Assembly: GCA_038234715.1 (NCBI GenBank)
Contig: JBBQTD010000004.1
Location: 81,896-145,895 of the forward strand
Reading direction: 5' to 3'
Length of the DNA stretch: 64,000 nucleotides
DNA from: SZAS-103 sp038234715
GTDB lineage: Bacteria > Pseudomonadota > Gammaproteobacteria > Xanthomonadales > Xanthomonadaceae
In this document: in pieces, positions 25,692 through 34,773 of the stretch
Layout: every line of letters begins with the position of its first letter
Numbering within the stretch: the stretch's first letter is position 1
Made by a program: the position numbers and the translations under genes
The notes under the pieces: model-generated
The model's database searches: none
What the model saw: the letters and a program-made list of their open reading frames with translations, nothing else
What the model was told of the DNA's origin: nothing

Positions 25692-27260
25692 ATGAATGCG
25701 CTACTCGATTCCTCGCAGCAACATGCAACGATCCACCCCGTCCTTGCCGCGCTCGGCCTCGGCGCCGCCGAATCCGGCTCGTATCTCGGCCACGGGGAAT
25801 GGTCGAAGACCACCACCGCAGGCGTGATCGAGCCGGTCAACCCGGCAACTGGCGACGTGCTCGCACGGGTGCATGCGTCATCGCAGGCCGACTACGACAT
25901 CATCCTCAAGCGTGCGCAGGAAGCCTTCGCAACATGGCGTACGACGCCGGCGCCGCGTCGCGGTGAGGCCATCCGCCTGTGTTCCGACGCCCTGCGCCGC
26001 CACAAGGACGCGCTCGGTTCGCTGGTTGCGCTGGAAATGGGCAAGAGCAAGCCCGAGGGCGATGGCGAAGTGCAGGAAATGATCGACATCGGCGAATTCG
26101 CCGTCGGCCTGTCGCGCCAACTCTACGGCCTGACCATGCATTCCGAACGGCCGGGCCATCGCATGTACGAGCAATGGCATCCGATCGGCCTGGTAGGCAT
26201 CATCAGCGCGTTCAACTTCCCCGTCGCAGTGTGGGCGTGGAACAGTTTCGTCGCGGCGATCTGCGGCGACATCTCGATATGGAAACCGTCGCCGAAGACG
26301 CCGCTGTCGGCGATCGCCGCGCTGAAGATCTGCAACGCGGCGCTCAAGGACGGGGGCTTCCCGGACCTGTTCTTCCTTTTCAACGATGCCGGCACCGAGC
26401 TAGCAAGCGGCTTCGTAGACGACCGGCGCATTGGGCTGATCAGCTTCACCGGTTCAACCAGGGTCGGCCGGCATGTCGGCGAGCGCGTTGCGCACCGCAT
26501 GGGTCGGTCGTTGCTTGAACTCGGCGGCAACAACGCAATCATCGTCGATGAAACCGCCGACCTGAAACTTGCGATTCCGGCAATCGTATTCGGCGCCGTA
26601 GGCACCGCGGGCCAGCGCTGCACCACGACGCGCCGGTTGTTCGTGCAGGAGTCGATCTACGACGCGGTGCTTGAGAAGCTTGTCGCCGCGTATGCGCAGG
26701 TCGAGAAGAAGATCGGCGATCCCACCGATGCAAACAACCTGATGGGTCCGCTCAACAGTCAGGACGCGGTGAAGGGTTATCTCGCAGCGATCGCGAAGGC
26801 AAAGTCCAGTGGGGGAACGATCGCAACCGGCGGCGCCGCGATCGACGGCAAGGGTTACTACGTGCTGCCGGCGATCGTGACGGGCCTGACCAACGACGCC
26901 GAAGTCGTGCAGACCGAAACCTTCGCACCAATCCTTTACGTGATGAAGTACGCGACGCTCGACGAAGCGCTGCAACTGCAGAACGCGGTGCCGCAAGGAT
27001 TGTCGTCCTCGATCTTCACGACCGACCTGCGCACTGCCGAAGCCTTCCTGACGGCTGCGGGATCGGATTGCGGCATCGCCAACGTCAACATCGGCACATC
27101 GGGCGCCGAGATTGGCGGTGCATTCGGTGGTGAAAAGGAAACCGGCGGCGGCCGCGAATCCGGATCGGATTCGTGGAAGGCCTACATGCGACGGCAGACC
27201 AATACGATCAACTATTCGAACGCACTGCCGCTTGCGCAAGGCATCAAGTTCGACTTCTGA
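25692..27260 (+). CDS. amaB: ALDH7-family aldehyde dehydrogenase (AmaB-like)
   Basis: The 522-residue product belongs to the ALDH7 group that includes L-aminoadipate-semialdehyde (piperideine-6-carboxylate) dehydrogenase of lysine catabolism. Visible motifs are GLVGIISAFNFPVAVWAWN, LLELGGNNA (catalytic Glu) and GTAGQRCTTTRRLFV (catalytic Cys). The ALDH7 signature CGIANVNIGTSGAEIGGAFGGEKETGGG is near the end. Start ATG 25692 (MNALLDSS) was chosen; an upstream in-frame codon at 25596 lies next to the tRNA. No other lysine-degradation gene is adjacent, so substrate rests on family resemblance. Confidence 0.82.
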   Translation: MNALLDSSQQHATIHPVLAALGLGAAESGSYLGHGEWSKTTTAGVIEPVNPATGDVLARVHASSQADYDIILKRAQEAFATWRTTPAPRRGEAIRLCSDALRRHKDALGSLVALEMGKSKPEGDGEVQEMIDIGEFAVGLSRQLYGLTMHSERPGHRMYEQWHPIGLVGIISAFNFPVAVWAWNSFVAAICGDISIWKPSPKTPLSAIAALKICNAALKDGGFPDLFFLFNDAGTELASGFVDDRRIGLISFTGSTRVGRHVGERVAHRMGRSLLELGGNNAIIVDETADLKLAIPAIVFGAVGTAGQRCTTTRRLFVQESIYDAVLEKLVAAYAQVEKKIGDPTDANNLMGPLNSQDAVKGYLAAIAKAKSSGGTIATGGAAIDGKGYYVLPAIVTGLTNDAEVVQTETFAPILYVMKYATLDEALQLQNAVPQGLSSSIFTTDLRTAEAFLTAAGSDCGIANVNIGTSGAEIGGAFGGEKETGGGRESGSDSWKAYMRRQTNTINYSNALPLAQGIKFDF

Positions 27261-27281
27261 TCGCCAACAACAGGAACCCGC

Positions 27282-27581
27282 ATGAACATGCCCGTCCGTC
27301 CGACCTGCTCCACCGCAACCATCAGCCTTGTCTTCGGCGTCCTGTCCTGGTTCATCCTGCCGTTCATCGGCGCGGTCGTCGCCATCGTCTGCGGTCACAT
27401 GGCGCGCGCGGAAATCCGCCGCGCATCCGGAGGCATGGAAGGCGACGGCCTTGCGCGCGCTGGATTGATCCTCGGCTACCTGCACCTGGTTGTCTTGATA
27501 CTCGCCATCGTCGCCGTTTTCATGTTCCTGGGCGGCCTCGCGTTCCTGGCCGCCCTCGCCCACCACGCCGGGCACGTGTGA
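27282..27581 (+). CDS. DUF4190-like small membrane protein
   Basis: The 99-residue protein has two predicted transmembrane helices (TISLVFGVLSWFILPFIGAVVAIV; GLILGYLHLVVLILAIVAVFMFL) separated by a charged loop with the DUF4190 signature GHMARAEIRRA. Its function is unknown. It starts 21 bp after the aldehyde dehydrogenase stop and ends 4 bp before pyrD, so it may be co-transcribed with either. Confidence 0.78.
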   Translation: MNMPVRPTCSTATISLVFGVLSWFILPFIGAVVAIVCGHMARAEIRRASGGMEGDGLARAGLILGYLHLVVLILAIVAVFMFLGGLAFLAALAHHAGHV

Positions 27582-27585
27582 GCGC

Positions 27586-28617
27586 GTGTACGGCCTGGCA
27601 CGTCCCTTCCTGTTCGCACTCGACGCCGAGGTTGCCCACGGCGTCGGGCTGAAGGCGATCGAGGCGGCGTATCGCAGCGGCGCCAACCCGCTGCTTGCGC
27701 GCAAGCCCCTGCCGCTGGTTACGCGCGCGTTCGGGCTCGAATTCGCCAATCCGATGGGCCTGGCTGCAGGCCTGGACAAGAATGGCGCGCATGTCGACGC
27801 GTTGCTCGCGCTGGGCTTCGGTTCGGTCGAAGTTGGCACGGTCACCCCGCTCGCGCAGCCTGGAAATCCGAAGCCGCGCATGTTCCGGCTGCCAGACCAG
27901 CAGGCGGTCATCAACCGGCTTGGCTTCAACAACGACGGCGTGGATGCGCTGGTGCGCAATGTGTCGCGTGCGCGCCGCAAGGGCATCGTCGGCATCAACA
28001 TCGGCAAGAATGCGCAGACGCCGATCGAACGTGCGGCTGACGACTACCTGGTCTGCCTCGAACGCGTGTACGCGCTCGCCGATTACGTGACCATCAATAT
28101 TTCATCGCCCAATACTGCAGGTCTGCGCGACCTGCAGCACGACGACGCGTTGCACAGGCTGGTCGGCACGTTGCGCGACGCGCAGGAACGCCTCGCTGGC
28201 GTGCACGGCAAGCGCACGCCGATGCTGCTGAAGGTCGCGCCCGACCTTGATGATGCGCAAATCGATGCGATGGCTCGCATCCTGCTCGAAGCAGGCGCGG
28301 ACGGCATCATCGCGACCAATACAACAGTCGCGCGCACGATGATCCATGGACACCAGCTCGAACACGAAGCCGGTGGACTATCCGGCAAGCCCCTGTACGC
28401 GAAGTCCACAGCGGTGCTGTCGCGATTGCGCGCACGCGTGGGCGAAAAGATCCCGCTGGTTGGTGTCGGTGGCATCCTGACTGGTGGCGATGCCGTCGCA
28501 AAAATCGCTGCCGGTGCAACCCTGTTGCAGTGCTACACCGGGCTGATCTATCGCGGGCCGGCACTGATCGGCGAATGCGTCGGTGCGTTGCGTGCGCGCC
28601 GCGAGGGCAAGCGTTGA
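27586..28617 (+). CDS. pyrD: Class 2 dihydroorotate dehydrogenase (quinone)
   Basis: The 343-residue product oxidises dihydroorotate to orotate at the inner membrane, passing electrons to quinone. The N-terminal amphipathic helix (LARPFLFALDAEVAHG) is the class 2 membrane-docking part. FMN and substrate motifs are NPMGLAAGLDKNGAHVD, NRLGFNNDG, NISSPNTAGLR with the catalytic Ser, and GVGGILTGGDA. GTG 27586 is the start; the upstream gene ends at 27581. murB starts 34 bp downstream. Confidence 0.95.
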   Translation: MYGLARPFLFALDAEVAHGVGLKAIEAAYRSGANPLLARKPLPLVTRAFGLEFANPMGLAAGLDKNGAHVDALLALGFGSVEVGTVTPLAQPGNPKPRMFRLPDQQAVINRLGFNNDGVDALVRNVSRARRKGIVGINIGKNAQTPIERAADDYLVCLERVYALADYVTINISSPNTAGLRDLQHDDALHRLVGTLRDAQERLAGVHGKRTPMLLKVAPDLDDAQIDAMARILLEAGADGIIATNTTVARTMIHGHQLEHEAGGLSGKPLYAKSTAVLSRLRARVGEKIPLVGVGGILTGGDAVAKIAAGATLLQCYTGLIYRGPALIGECVGALRARREGKR

Positions 28618-28651
28618 TGGCCATGTCGCGTGCGTTCGCAGGCGCGCGTGC

Positions 28652-29689
28652 ATGAGCACGTTGCGGCTGATCGAGAACGCCCCGCTGGTTGCGCGCAATA
28701 CCTTTCGCGTTCCCGCGCGGGCGACGCTGCTTGCCGAGGCACGCGACCGTCCAGCGCTCGACGAACTGCTCGGTTACGCTTCGTTGCGCCACGGTCCTGT
28801 GCTGGTGCTCGGCGAAGGCAGCAACGTGCTGTTTGCCGGTGATCCACCGGGGCTGGTGGTCAGCGTCGCGTCGCGCACCATCACCACGGTCGAGCGCCAC
28901 GACGACGGCGCGCTGATTCGCGCCGATGCCGGCGTTGGCTGGCACGATCTCGTGCACTGGACGCTCGGCCACGGACTCGCGGGGCTGGAAAATCTTGCAC
29001 TGATTCCCGGCAACGTCGGCGCGGCTCCGATCCAGAACATAGGCGCATACGGCACTGAAGTCGGGGAGTTCATCGAGACCGTCGAGGCCTTCGATCGGGC
29101 CAACGGCGAAGTGTGTCGCCTCGATCGCACGGCGTGCGGGTTCGGATATCGCGACAGCACGTTCAAGCGTGACGCAGACCGCTGGATCGTGATCGCAGTC
29201 GAGCTGCGCCTGCCACGTCGGCATGCATTGCGCCTGGACTACGCAGGCGTCCGCGAGGAACTTGCCAGCATGGGTGTGGATACTCCGCGCGCGGCGCACG
29301 TTGCCGAAGCAGTGGCGCGCCTGCGCACCCGAAAACTGCCGAATCCCGTACTGATCGGCAATGCGGGCAGCTTCTTCAAGAATCCACTGATCGCAGCCGA
29401 TACCGCGGCTACCCTGAAGGGCGAGCACTCCGCGTTCCCGGTCTTTCCTGCAACCAACCCCAGACTTGCAAAGCTCTCCGCGGCGTGGATGATCGAAGCC
29501 TGTGGCTGGAAAGGCTATCGCGAGGGCGATGCCGGAGTCTCGACCCAGCATGCACTCGTGCTGGTCAACCACGGCCACGCAACCGGCGCACAACTGCTTG
29601 ATCTCGCTCGGCGCATCGCCGATTCGGTGCGTGCACGGTTCGGGGTGGCGCTGGAGCCCGAGCCGCGCATGGTCGGCGCGACCTGGTGA
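28652..29689 (+). CDS. murB: UDP-N-acetylenolpyruvoylglucosamine reductase
   Basis: The 345-residue type I MurB reduces UDP-GlcNAc-enolpyruvate to UDP-MurNAc using FAD and NADPH in the cytoplasm. FAD motifs are LGEGSNVLF and PGNVGAAPIQNIGAYG. The catalytic serine is in GNAGSFFKNP. Conserved RDSTFK and the ending FGVALEPEPRMVG agree. ATG 28652 was chosen; the frame extends upstream into the pyrD tail. The TGA stop overlaps the GTG start of the next gene. Confidence 0.95.
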   Translation: MSTLRLIENAPLVARNTFRVPARATLLAEARDRPALDELLGYASLRHGPVLVLGEGSNVLFAGDPPGLVVSVASRTITTVERHDDGALIRADAGVGWHDLVHWTLGHGLAGLENLALIPGNVGAAPIQNIGAYGTEVGEFIETVEAFDRANGEVCRLDRTACGFGYRDSTFKRDADRWIVIAVELRLPRRHALRLDYAGVREELASMGVDTPRAAHVAEAVARLRTRKLPNPVLIGNAGSFFKNPLIAADTAATLKGEHSAFPVFPATNPRLAKLSAAWMIEACGWKGYREGDAGVSTQHALVLVNHGHATGAQLLDLARRIADSVRARFGVALEPEPRMVGATW

Positions 29690-30597
29690 ACAATCCGCCC
29701 GTGCATTTCCTGCGCGCAGCGGGATTGATGCTGGCCAGCACGATGCTCTTCGGATTGATGGCGGTCACCATCAAGTTCGCTTCACGGACGCTTTCATCCT
29801 TCGAGATCGCATTCTTCCGGAATGCATTCGGCCTGCTCGTCCTGCTTCCGATCGTGCTGCATGCCGGTTCGCCCCTGCGCACCAAGCAGTTGCCACGGTA
29901 TTTCCTGCGCAGCGCCATCGGCATGGGTTCGATGCTTGCGGGCTTCTGGGGCATCACCCACTTGCCGCTATCGCAGGCGGTGACGCTGTCGACGTATTCG
30001 ACGCCACTGTTCGTGACCATTGCCGCGGTGGTCTGGCTGGGCGAGCAGGTGCGCGCACGCCGCTGGGCAGCGGTGATCGTCGGCTTCATCGGGGTACTGG
30101 TGATCGTGCGCCCCGGCACCCACGGATTTTCACCGGCATCCCTGGTTGCCCTGCTGGCCGCAGTCCTCAGCGCGGTGGTGGCGGTCCAGATCAAGCAACT
30201 CTCGCGCATCGACCAGCCAGACACGATCGTGCTCTACACCTACATCTTCTGGGTGCCCATGTCGTTCGTTCCGGCACTGTTCGTGTGGCAGTGGCCACAG
30301 GCTGCCACGTGGGCGTGGCTCGCCTGCACCGGTTTGTTCGGCACGGGTGCGCAACTGTTGTGGGCGCGCGCACTCAAGCTCGGTGAAGTCTCCGCGCTGC
30401 AGCCGATCAGCTTCATGCAGTTGCCACTGGTCTCGGCGGCTGGTTACTTCCTGTTCGACGAGAAGCTCGACCGCTGGACCGCCCTTGGCGCTGCGATCAT
30501 CCTCGCCGCCAACCTCTACATCGCGCATCGCGAGACGCGGCTTTCGCGTCGGCATGCCTCGGCAGCGCTCATCGAAGCGGCGAAGCCCGGTGAATAG
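29686..30597 (+). CDS. EamA/DMT-family membrane transporter
   Basis: The 303-residue protein has ten predicted transmembrane helices and two EamA repeats. The first repeat runs about 10-145 (LMLASTMLFGLMAVTIKFASRTLSSFEIAFFRN), the second about 155-285. It resembles drug/metabolite exporters and RhaT/YdcZ-like proteins; no substrate can be inferred. GTG 29686 overlaps the murB stop by four bases, indicating co-translation. A cytoplasmic tail follows the last helix (RETRLSRRHASAALI). Confidence 0.85.
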   Translation: MNNPPVHFLRAAGLMLASTMLFGLMAVTIKFASRTLSSFEIAFFRNAFGLLVLLPIVLHAGSPLRTKQLPRYFLRSAIGMGSMLAGFWGITHLPLSQAVTLSTYSTPLFVTIAAVVWLGEQVRARRWAAVIVGFIGVLVIVRPGTHGFSPASLVALLAAVLSAVVAVQIKQLSRIDQPDTIVLYTYIFWVPMSFVPALFVWQWPQAATWAWLACTGLFGTGAQLLWARALKLGEVSALQPISFMQLPLVSAAGYFLFDEKLDRWTALGAAIILAANLYIAHRETRLSRRHASAALIEAAKPGE

Positions 30598-30652
30598 GCT
30601 GGCAGGTTGTCGAGCGATGCGCAGTGACGCGCAACGCTGCGGGTGACAAGGG

Positions 30653-31879
30653 TCAGGTGAACGTCCTCGCCACGTAGTCGTCGATCACCGCCACGAACTC
30701 CTGCGCGATGTTCTCTCCGCGCAGCGTCATCGCCTTCTGGCCATCGATGAACACCGGCGCGACCGGTGCTTCGCCCGTACCTGGCAGCGAGATGCCGATG
30801 TTGGCGTGGCGTGATTCACCCGGACCGTTGACCACGCATCCCATCACCGCCAGCGTGAGGTTCTCGGCGCCCGGTCGGCTGATCTTCCACTCGGGCATTT
30901 TCGCGCGCACGTGTTCCTGCACTGTTTGTGCGAGCACCTGGAAGAACTCCGACGTCGTGCGCCCGCAACCCGGGCATGCCGTGACCAACGGCGTGAACGC
31001 GCGCAGTCCGATCGTCTGCAACAATTCCTGGGCGACGATGACCTCCTGCGTGCGAGAGGCGCCAGGCTCGGGCGTCAGCGAGATGCGCACGGTGTCGCCG
31101 ATCCCTTCCTGAAGCAGCACGGCCAGCGCTGCGGCCGAAGCAACGATTCCCTTGCTGCCCATGCCTGCTTCGGTGAGCCCGAGATGCAGCGCGTAGTCGC
31201 AGCGCGCGGCAAGGTCGCGGTACACGGCGATCAGTTCCTGTACGCCGGACACCTTGCACGAAAGCACGATGCGATCCGCACCCAATCCGAGTTCCACTGC
31301 GCGTTCGGCCGAATCCAGGGCCGAACGGATCAACGCCTCGCGCATCACGTCGACGGCCTCCCATGGCTCCGCGCGCTGTGCGTTCTCGTCCATCAGGCGC
31401 GTCGCAAGCGATTGGTCCAGCGAACCCCAGTTGACGCCGATTCGCACTGGCTTGGCGTACCTGATGGCGAGCTCGATCAATGTCGCGAACTGGGTGTCGC
31501 GCTTGCGACCGAATCCCACGTTGCCGGGATTGATCCGGTATTTCGCAAGCGCCTCGGCGGCGGCGGGTTCTGCGGTCAACAATTGGTGGCCGTTGTAATG
31601 GAAATCGCCAATCAACGGCGCCTCGACGTTCATCATGTCGAGTTTCTCGCGGATGCGTGGCACGGCGGCGGCGGCTTCCGGCGTGTTGACGGTGATCCGC
31701 ACGAGTTCGGATCCCGCTCGCCAGAGCTCGGCCACCTGCTTCACCGTCGATGCGACATCTGCGGTGTCAGTATTCGTCATGGATTGCACGACCACCGGCG
31801 CTTCGCCGCCGATCACGATCTTGCCGATACGCACCCCGCGCGAGGCCCTGCGCGCAACCGGACCGAATGCGTTGCTCAT
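30653..31879 (-). CDS. ispG: 4-hydroxy-3-methylbut-2-enyl diphosphate synthase
   Basis: The 408-residue IspG (GcpE) performs the penultimate step of the MEP isoprenoid pathway. It binds [4Fe-4S] through CPGCGR and a later MGCVVNGPGE. The TIM-barrel part starts with RASRGVRIGKIVIGG and VVVQSMTNTDTAD. Start 31879 (MSNAFGPVARR) was chosen, with GGAG six bases upstream; ATG 31906 lies nine codons earlier and lacks it. It is convergent with the EamA gene and divergent from xseA, whose start is 87 bp away. Confidence 0.93.
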   Translation of the reverse strand: MSNAFGPVARRASRGVRIGKIVIGGEAPVVVQSMTNTDTADVASTVKQVAELWRAGSELVRITVNTPEAAAAVPRIREKLDMMNVEAPLIGDFHYNGHQLLTAEPAAAEALAKYRINPGNVGFGRKRDTQFATLIELAIRYAKPVRIGVNWGSLDQSLATRLMDENAQRAEPWEAVDVMREALIRSALDSAERAVELGLGADRIVLSCKVSGVQELIAVYRDLAARCDYALHLGLTEAGMGSKGIVASAAALAVLLQEGIGDTVRISLTPEPGASRTQEVIVAQELLQTIGLRAFTPLVTACPGCGRTTSEFFQVLAQTVQEHVRAKMPEWKISRPGAENLTLAVMGCVVNGPGESRHANIGISLPGTGEAPVAPVFIDGQKAMTLRGENIAQEFVAVIDDYVARTFT

Positions 31880-31966
31880 CAATTTCTCCACCAATCTGCC
31901 GTGCATAGTCTACCGCTCCGACAGCGACGCCTCGCACGCAGCGACGCCGGGCGCTAAAGTGCCGCC

Positions 31967-33310
31967 ATGAACTTCCCACCGGTCGCGCGCAACGTCCTCA
32001 CTCCCAGCCAGCTCGGCGCATTGGCGCGCGACCTGATGGAGGGCAGCTTTCCACTTGTCTGGGTGGAGGGCGAACTGGGAGGATTCTCGAAGCCGGCATC
32101 GGGTCACGTGTATTTCAACCTGAAGGACGCCCGTTCGCAGTTGCGCTGCGCGATGTTCAGGCCGAAGAGCCGGTACGTTCGCTTCGTTCCCCGCGATGGA
32201 ATGCAGGTGCTGGTGCGCGGGCGATTGACTGTCTACGAGGCGCGTGGCGACTTGCAGCTGGTGGTCGAGCACATGGAGGAGGCCGGTGAAGGAGCGCTGC
32301 GCCGCGCGTTCGATGAACTCAGCACGCGACTGGCGGCTGAAGGGTTGTTCGACTCCGCGCGCAAACGCGCACTGCCGAGGTTCGTGCGTCGTCTCGGCGT
32401 GATCACCTCGCCAAGCGGAGCGGCCATCCGCGACGTGCTGCATGTCCTGCAACGCCGCCTGCCGTTGCTGGAAGTTGAGATCGTTCCTTCTCCAGTGCAG
32501 GGAGCGGCGGCCGCCACTGCACTCGTGCAGGCATTGCGGTGGGCTGGGGCGAGCGGGCGTTACGACGCACTGCTGCTCACCCGCGGAGGTGGCTCTCTGG
32601 AAGACTTGTGGTGCTTCAACGACGAGGCACTTGTGCGTGCCCTTGTTGCATCGCCGATCCCGGTGATGTCCGCGATCGGGCACGAGATCGACACGACGCT
32701 GTCCGACCTCGCCTCGGACATCCGCGCACCGACACCATCGGCCGCAGCCGAATTGCTGGTGCCCGACTCTGTGGAGCTGGGTGCCGCATTGCGCAGGCAA
32801 TACGCGCGACTTGGCGATTCCATGCACAGGCAGCTCGACGCCGCTGCGCAGCGATCAGACCGCGCGTCGCTGCGCTTGGCGGCGCTGCGCCCGCACGCGC
32901 GCCTCGAGCGCGGGGCGCTCCGTTTGCTGGAACTGCGCCGTCGCCTCGACGCCCAGCTGCTGCATCCACTCGCCCATCGGCGCAGCCACTTGAACGCAAT
33001 CGCCGCGCGACTGCGACTTGCGCATCCTTGCAAGCAGATACTGGTCCATCGCGAGCGGTTTGCGCGCGCCGCAATTGCATTCCGACGCGCCCACTGCATT
33101 GGTTCCACGCAACGGCAACTGCGCCTGCAGGACATCGCGCGCGCGATGGACGCAGTGAGTCCCCTCGCAACGTTGCGGCGCGGATTTGCGATCCTGCGCG
33201 ATACCGACGGCAGCATCGTTAGCAGCGTCGCGCAGTCGCACCCGGAGCAACAGCTCGCCGCGACTCTCGCCGACGGCATCATCGCGCTGCGCGTCGAACC
33301 ATCCAGCTGA
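31967..33310 (+). CDS. xseA: Exodeoxyribonuclease VII large subunit
   Basis: The 447-residue product has an N-terminal OB fold (LTPSQLGALARDLMEGSFPLVWVEGELGGF) and the conserved RFVRRLGVITSPSGAAIRDVLHVLQRR. The catalytic core carries LLTRGGGSLEDLWCFNDEALVRAL and SAIGHEIDTTLSDLASDIRAPTPSAAAE. A long coiled-coil helix (about 265-395) follows, as in other XseA proteins. It degrades single-stranded DNA together with XseB. xseB is not adjacent. Confidence 0.94.
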   Translation: MNFPPVARNVLTPSQLGALARDLMEGSFPLVWVEGELGGFSKPASGHVYFNLKDARSQLRCAMFRPKSRYVRFVPRDGMQVLVRGRLTVYEARGDLQLVVEHMEEAGEGALRRAFDELSTRLAAEGLFDSARKRALPRFVRRLGVITSPSGAAIRDVLHVLQRRLPLLEVEIVPSPVQGAAAATALVQALRWAGASGRYDALLLTRGGGSLEDLWCFNDEALVRALVASPIPVMSAIGHEIDTTLSDLASDIRAPTPSAAAELLVPDSVELGAALRRQYARLGDSMHRQLDAAAQRSDRASLRLAALRPHARLERGALRLLELRRRLDAQLLHPLAHRRSHLNAIAARLRLAHPCKQILVHRERFARAAIAFRRAHCIGSTQRQLRLQDIARAMDAVSPLATLRRGFAILRDTDGSIVSSVAQSHPEQQLAATLADGIIALRVEPSS

Positions 33311-33345
33311 CGCCCGACACGATCAGGGAACGCAAGGAGCGACCC

Positions 33346-34773
33346 ATGCTGAGGAAACGCTATCCGTATTACCTGGCCAATCGTGCGATCGCGGACAATG
33401 ACGATCTCGACGTGTTCGACAAGTACACGGGAAAGGTCGCAACGAAAGTCGCGAAGGCGGATGCAAGGGCCGTCGACAGGGCCATCGGCGCCGCCGTCAA
33501 GGCAACGCGGCCAATGCGCATGTTCAAACCCTACCAGCGCCAGGCAGTCCTCATGCATTGCGTCCAGCGCTTCACGGAACGCAGCGAGGAGCTCGCCCTG
33601 GTGTTGTGCATCGAGGCAGGAAAGCCGATCAACGATGCACGTGGCGAAGTCCTGCGCCTGATCGACACGTTCCGGATCGCCGCCGAGGAGTCGGTGCGCA
33701 TCAATGGCGAAGTCATCAACCTGGAAATCTCATCGCGGACCGAAGGTCTGCGTGGCATGACGCAGCGCGTGCCCATCGGTCCCTGCAGTTTCATCACTCC
33801 GTTCAACTTCCCCCTGAACCTGGTCGCGCACAAGGTTGCGCCAGCAATCGCGGCGGGCTGCCCCTTCGTGCTCAAGCCGGCGGAGAAGACGCCACTCGGC
33901 GCATTGATCATCGGCGAAGTGCTCGCCGAGACCGACCTGCCGCGTGGCGCATTCTCCATCCTGACCGCAAGTGCGAAGGATGCAGCCGCGTTGATCGAGG
34001 ATGAGCGCATCAAGTTGCTCAGCTTCACCGGCGGCCTGGTAGGCTGGGAACTCAAGGCGCGTGCTGGCAAGAAAAAGGTGACACTCGAACTTGGCGGCAA
34101 TGCCGCCTGCATCGTCGATGCCGACCAGGGCGCCAGACTCGACGCCGTGGTCGATCGCCTTGCGTTCGGCGCCTACTACCAGTCGGGCCAGAGTTGCATC
34201 AGCGTGCAGCGCATCCTCGCGCATGCCGACATCCATGCCGCATTGCGTCGCAAGCTGGTTGCGAAGGTGAAATCCCTGGTCGCTGGCGACCCGAGGAAGG
34301 AGAAGACCTTCATCGGCCCGATGATCGACGAGAATGCCGCCAAGCGCATCGAAGGCTGGATCGCGGAGGCAATACAAGCTGGCGGCAAGCTGCTGTGCGG
34401 TGGGAAACGGCGCGGCAACATGCTTGAGGCGACGCTTTTGGAAAACGTTCCCGCAACGTGCGCGATCAGCGCCCGGGAGGCATTTGGTCCAGTCGCGCTT
34501 CTCGAACGCTTTACCGAATTCGACGAAGCACTTGCCGCAGTCAACGCAGGCGATTTCGGACTGCAAGCCGGCGTCTTCACCGGCAATCTGACCCATGCGA
34601 TGCATGCGTGGGACACGCTTGAAGTCGGCGGCGTGATCGTCGGTGACGTCCCCAGCATCCGCGTCGACAACATGCCGTATGGCGGGATCAAGAACTCGGG
34701 CCTGGGCCGCGAAGGCGTCCGTTACGCGATGGACGACATGAGCGAGATCCGGCTCCTGGTGATCCGCGATTGA
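33346..34773 (+). CDS. Aldehyde dehydrogenase family protein
   Basis: The 475-residue NAD(P)-dependent aldehyde dehydrogenase has TPFNFPLNLVAHKVAPAIAAGCPFVLKPAEKTPL (cofactor site), VTLELGGNAA (general base Glu) and SGQSCISVQRILAH (catalytic Cys). The end MPYGGIKNSGLGREG is typical of the succinate-semialdehyde and phosphonoacetaldehyde branch. No substrate is evident from the neighbours. The esterase that follows overlaps its stop, so the two may form an operon. This is one of three aldehyde dehydrogenases in the window. Confidence 0.85.
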   Translation: MLRKRYPYYLANRAIADNDDLDVFDKYTGKVATKVAKADARAVDRAIGAAVKATRPMRMFKPYQRQAVLMHCVQRFTERSEELALVLCIEAGKPINDARGEVLRLIDTFRIAAEESVRINGEVINLEISSRTEGLRGMTQRVPIGPCSFITPFNFPLNLVAHKVAPAIAAGCPFVLKPAEKTPLGALIIGEVLAETDLPRGAFSILTASAKDAAALIEDERIKLLSFTGGLVGWELKARAGKKKVTLELGGNAACIVDADQGARLDAVVDRLAFGAYYQSGQSCISVQRILAHADIHAALRRKLVAKVKSLVAGDPRKEKTFIGPMIDENAAKRIEGWIAEAIQAGGKLLCGGKRRGNMLEATLLENVPATCAISAREAFGPVALLERFTEFDEALAAVNAGDFGLQAGVFTGNLTHAMHAWDTLEVGGVIVGDVPSIRVDNMPYGGIKNSGLGREGVRYAMDDMSEIRLLVIRD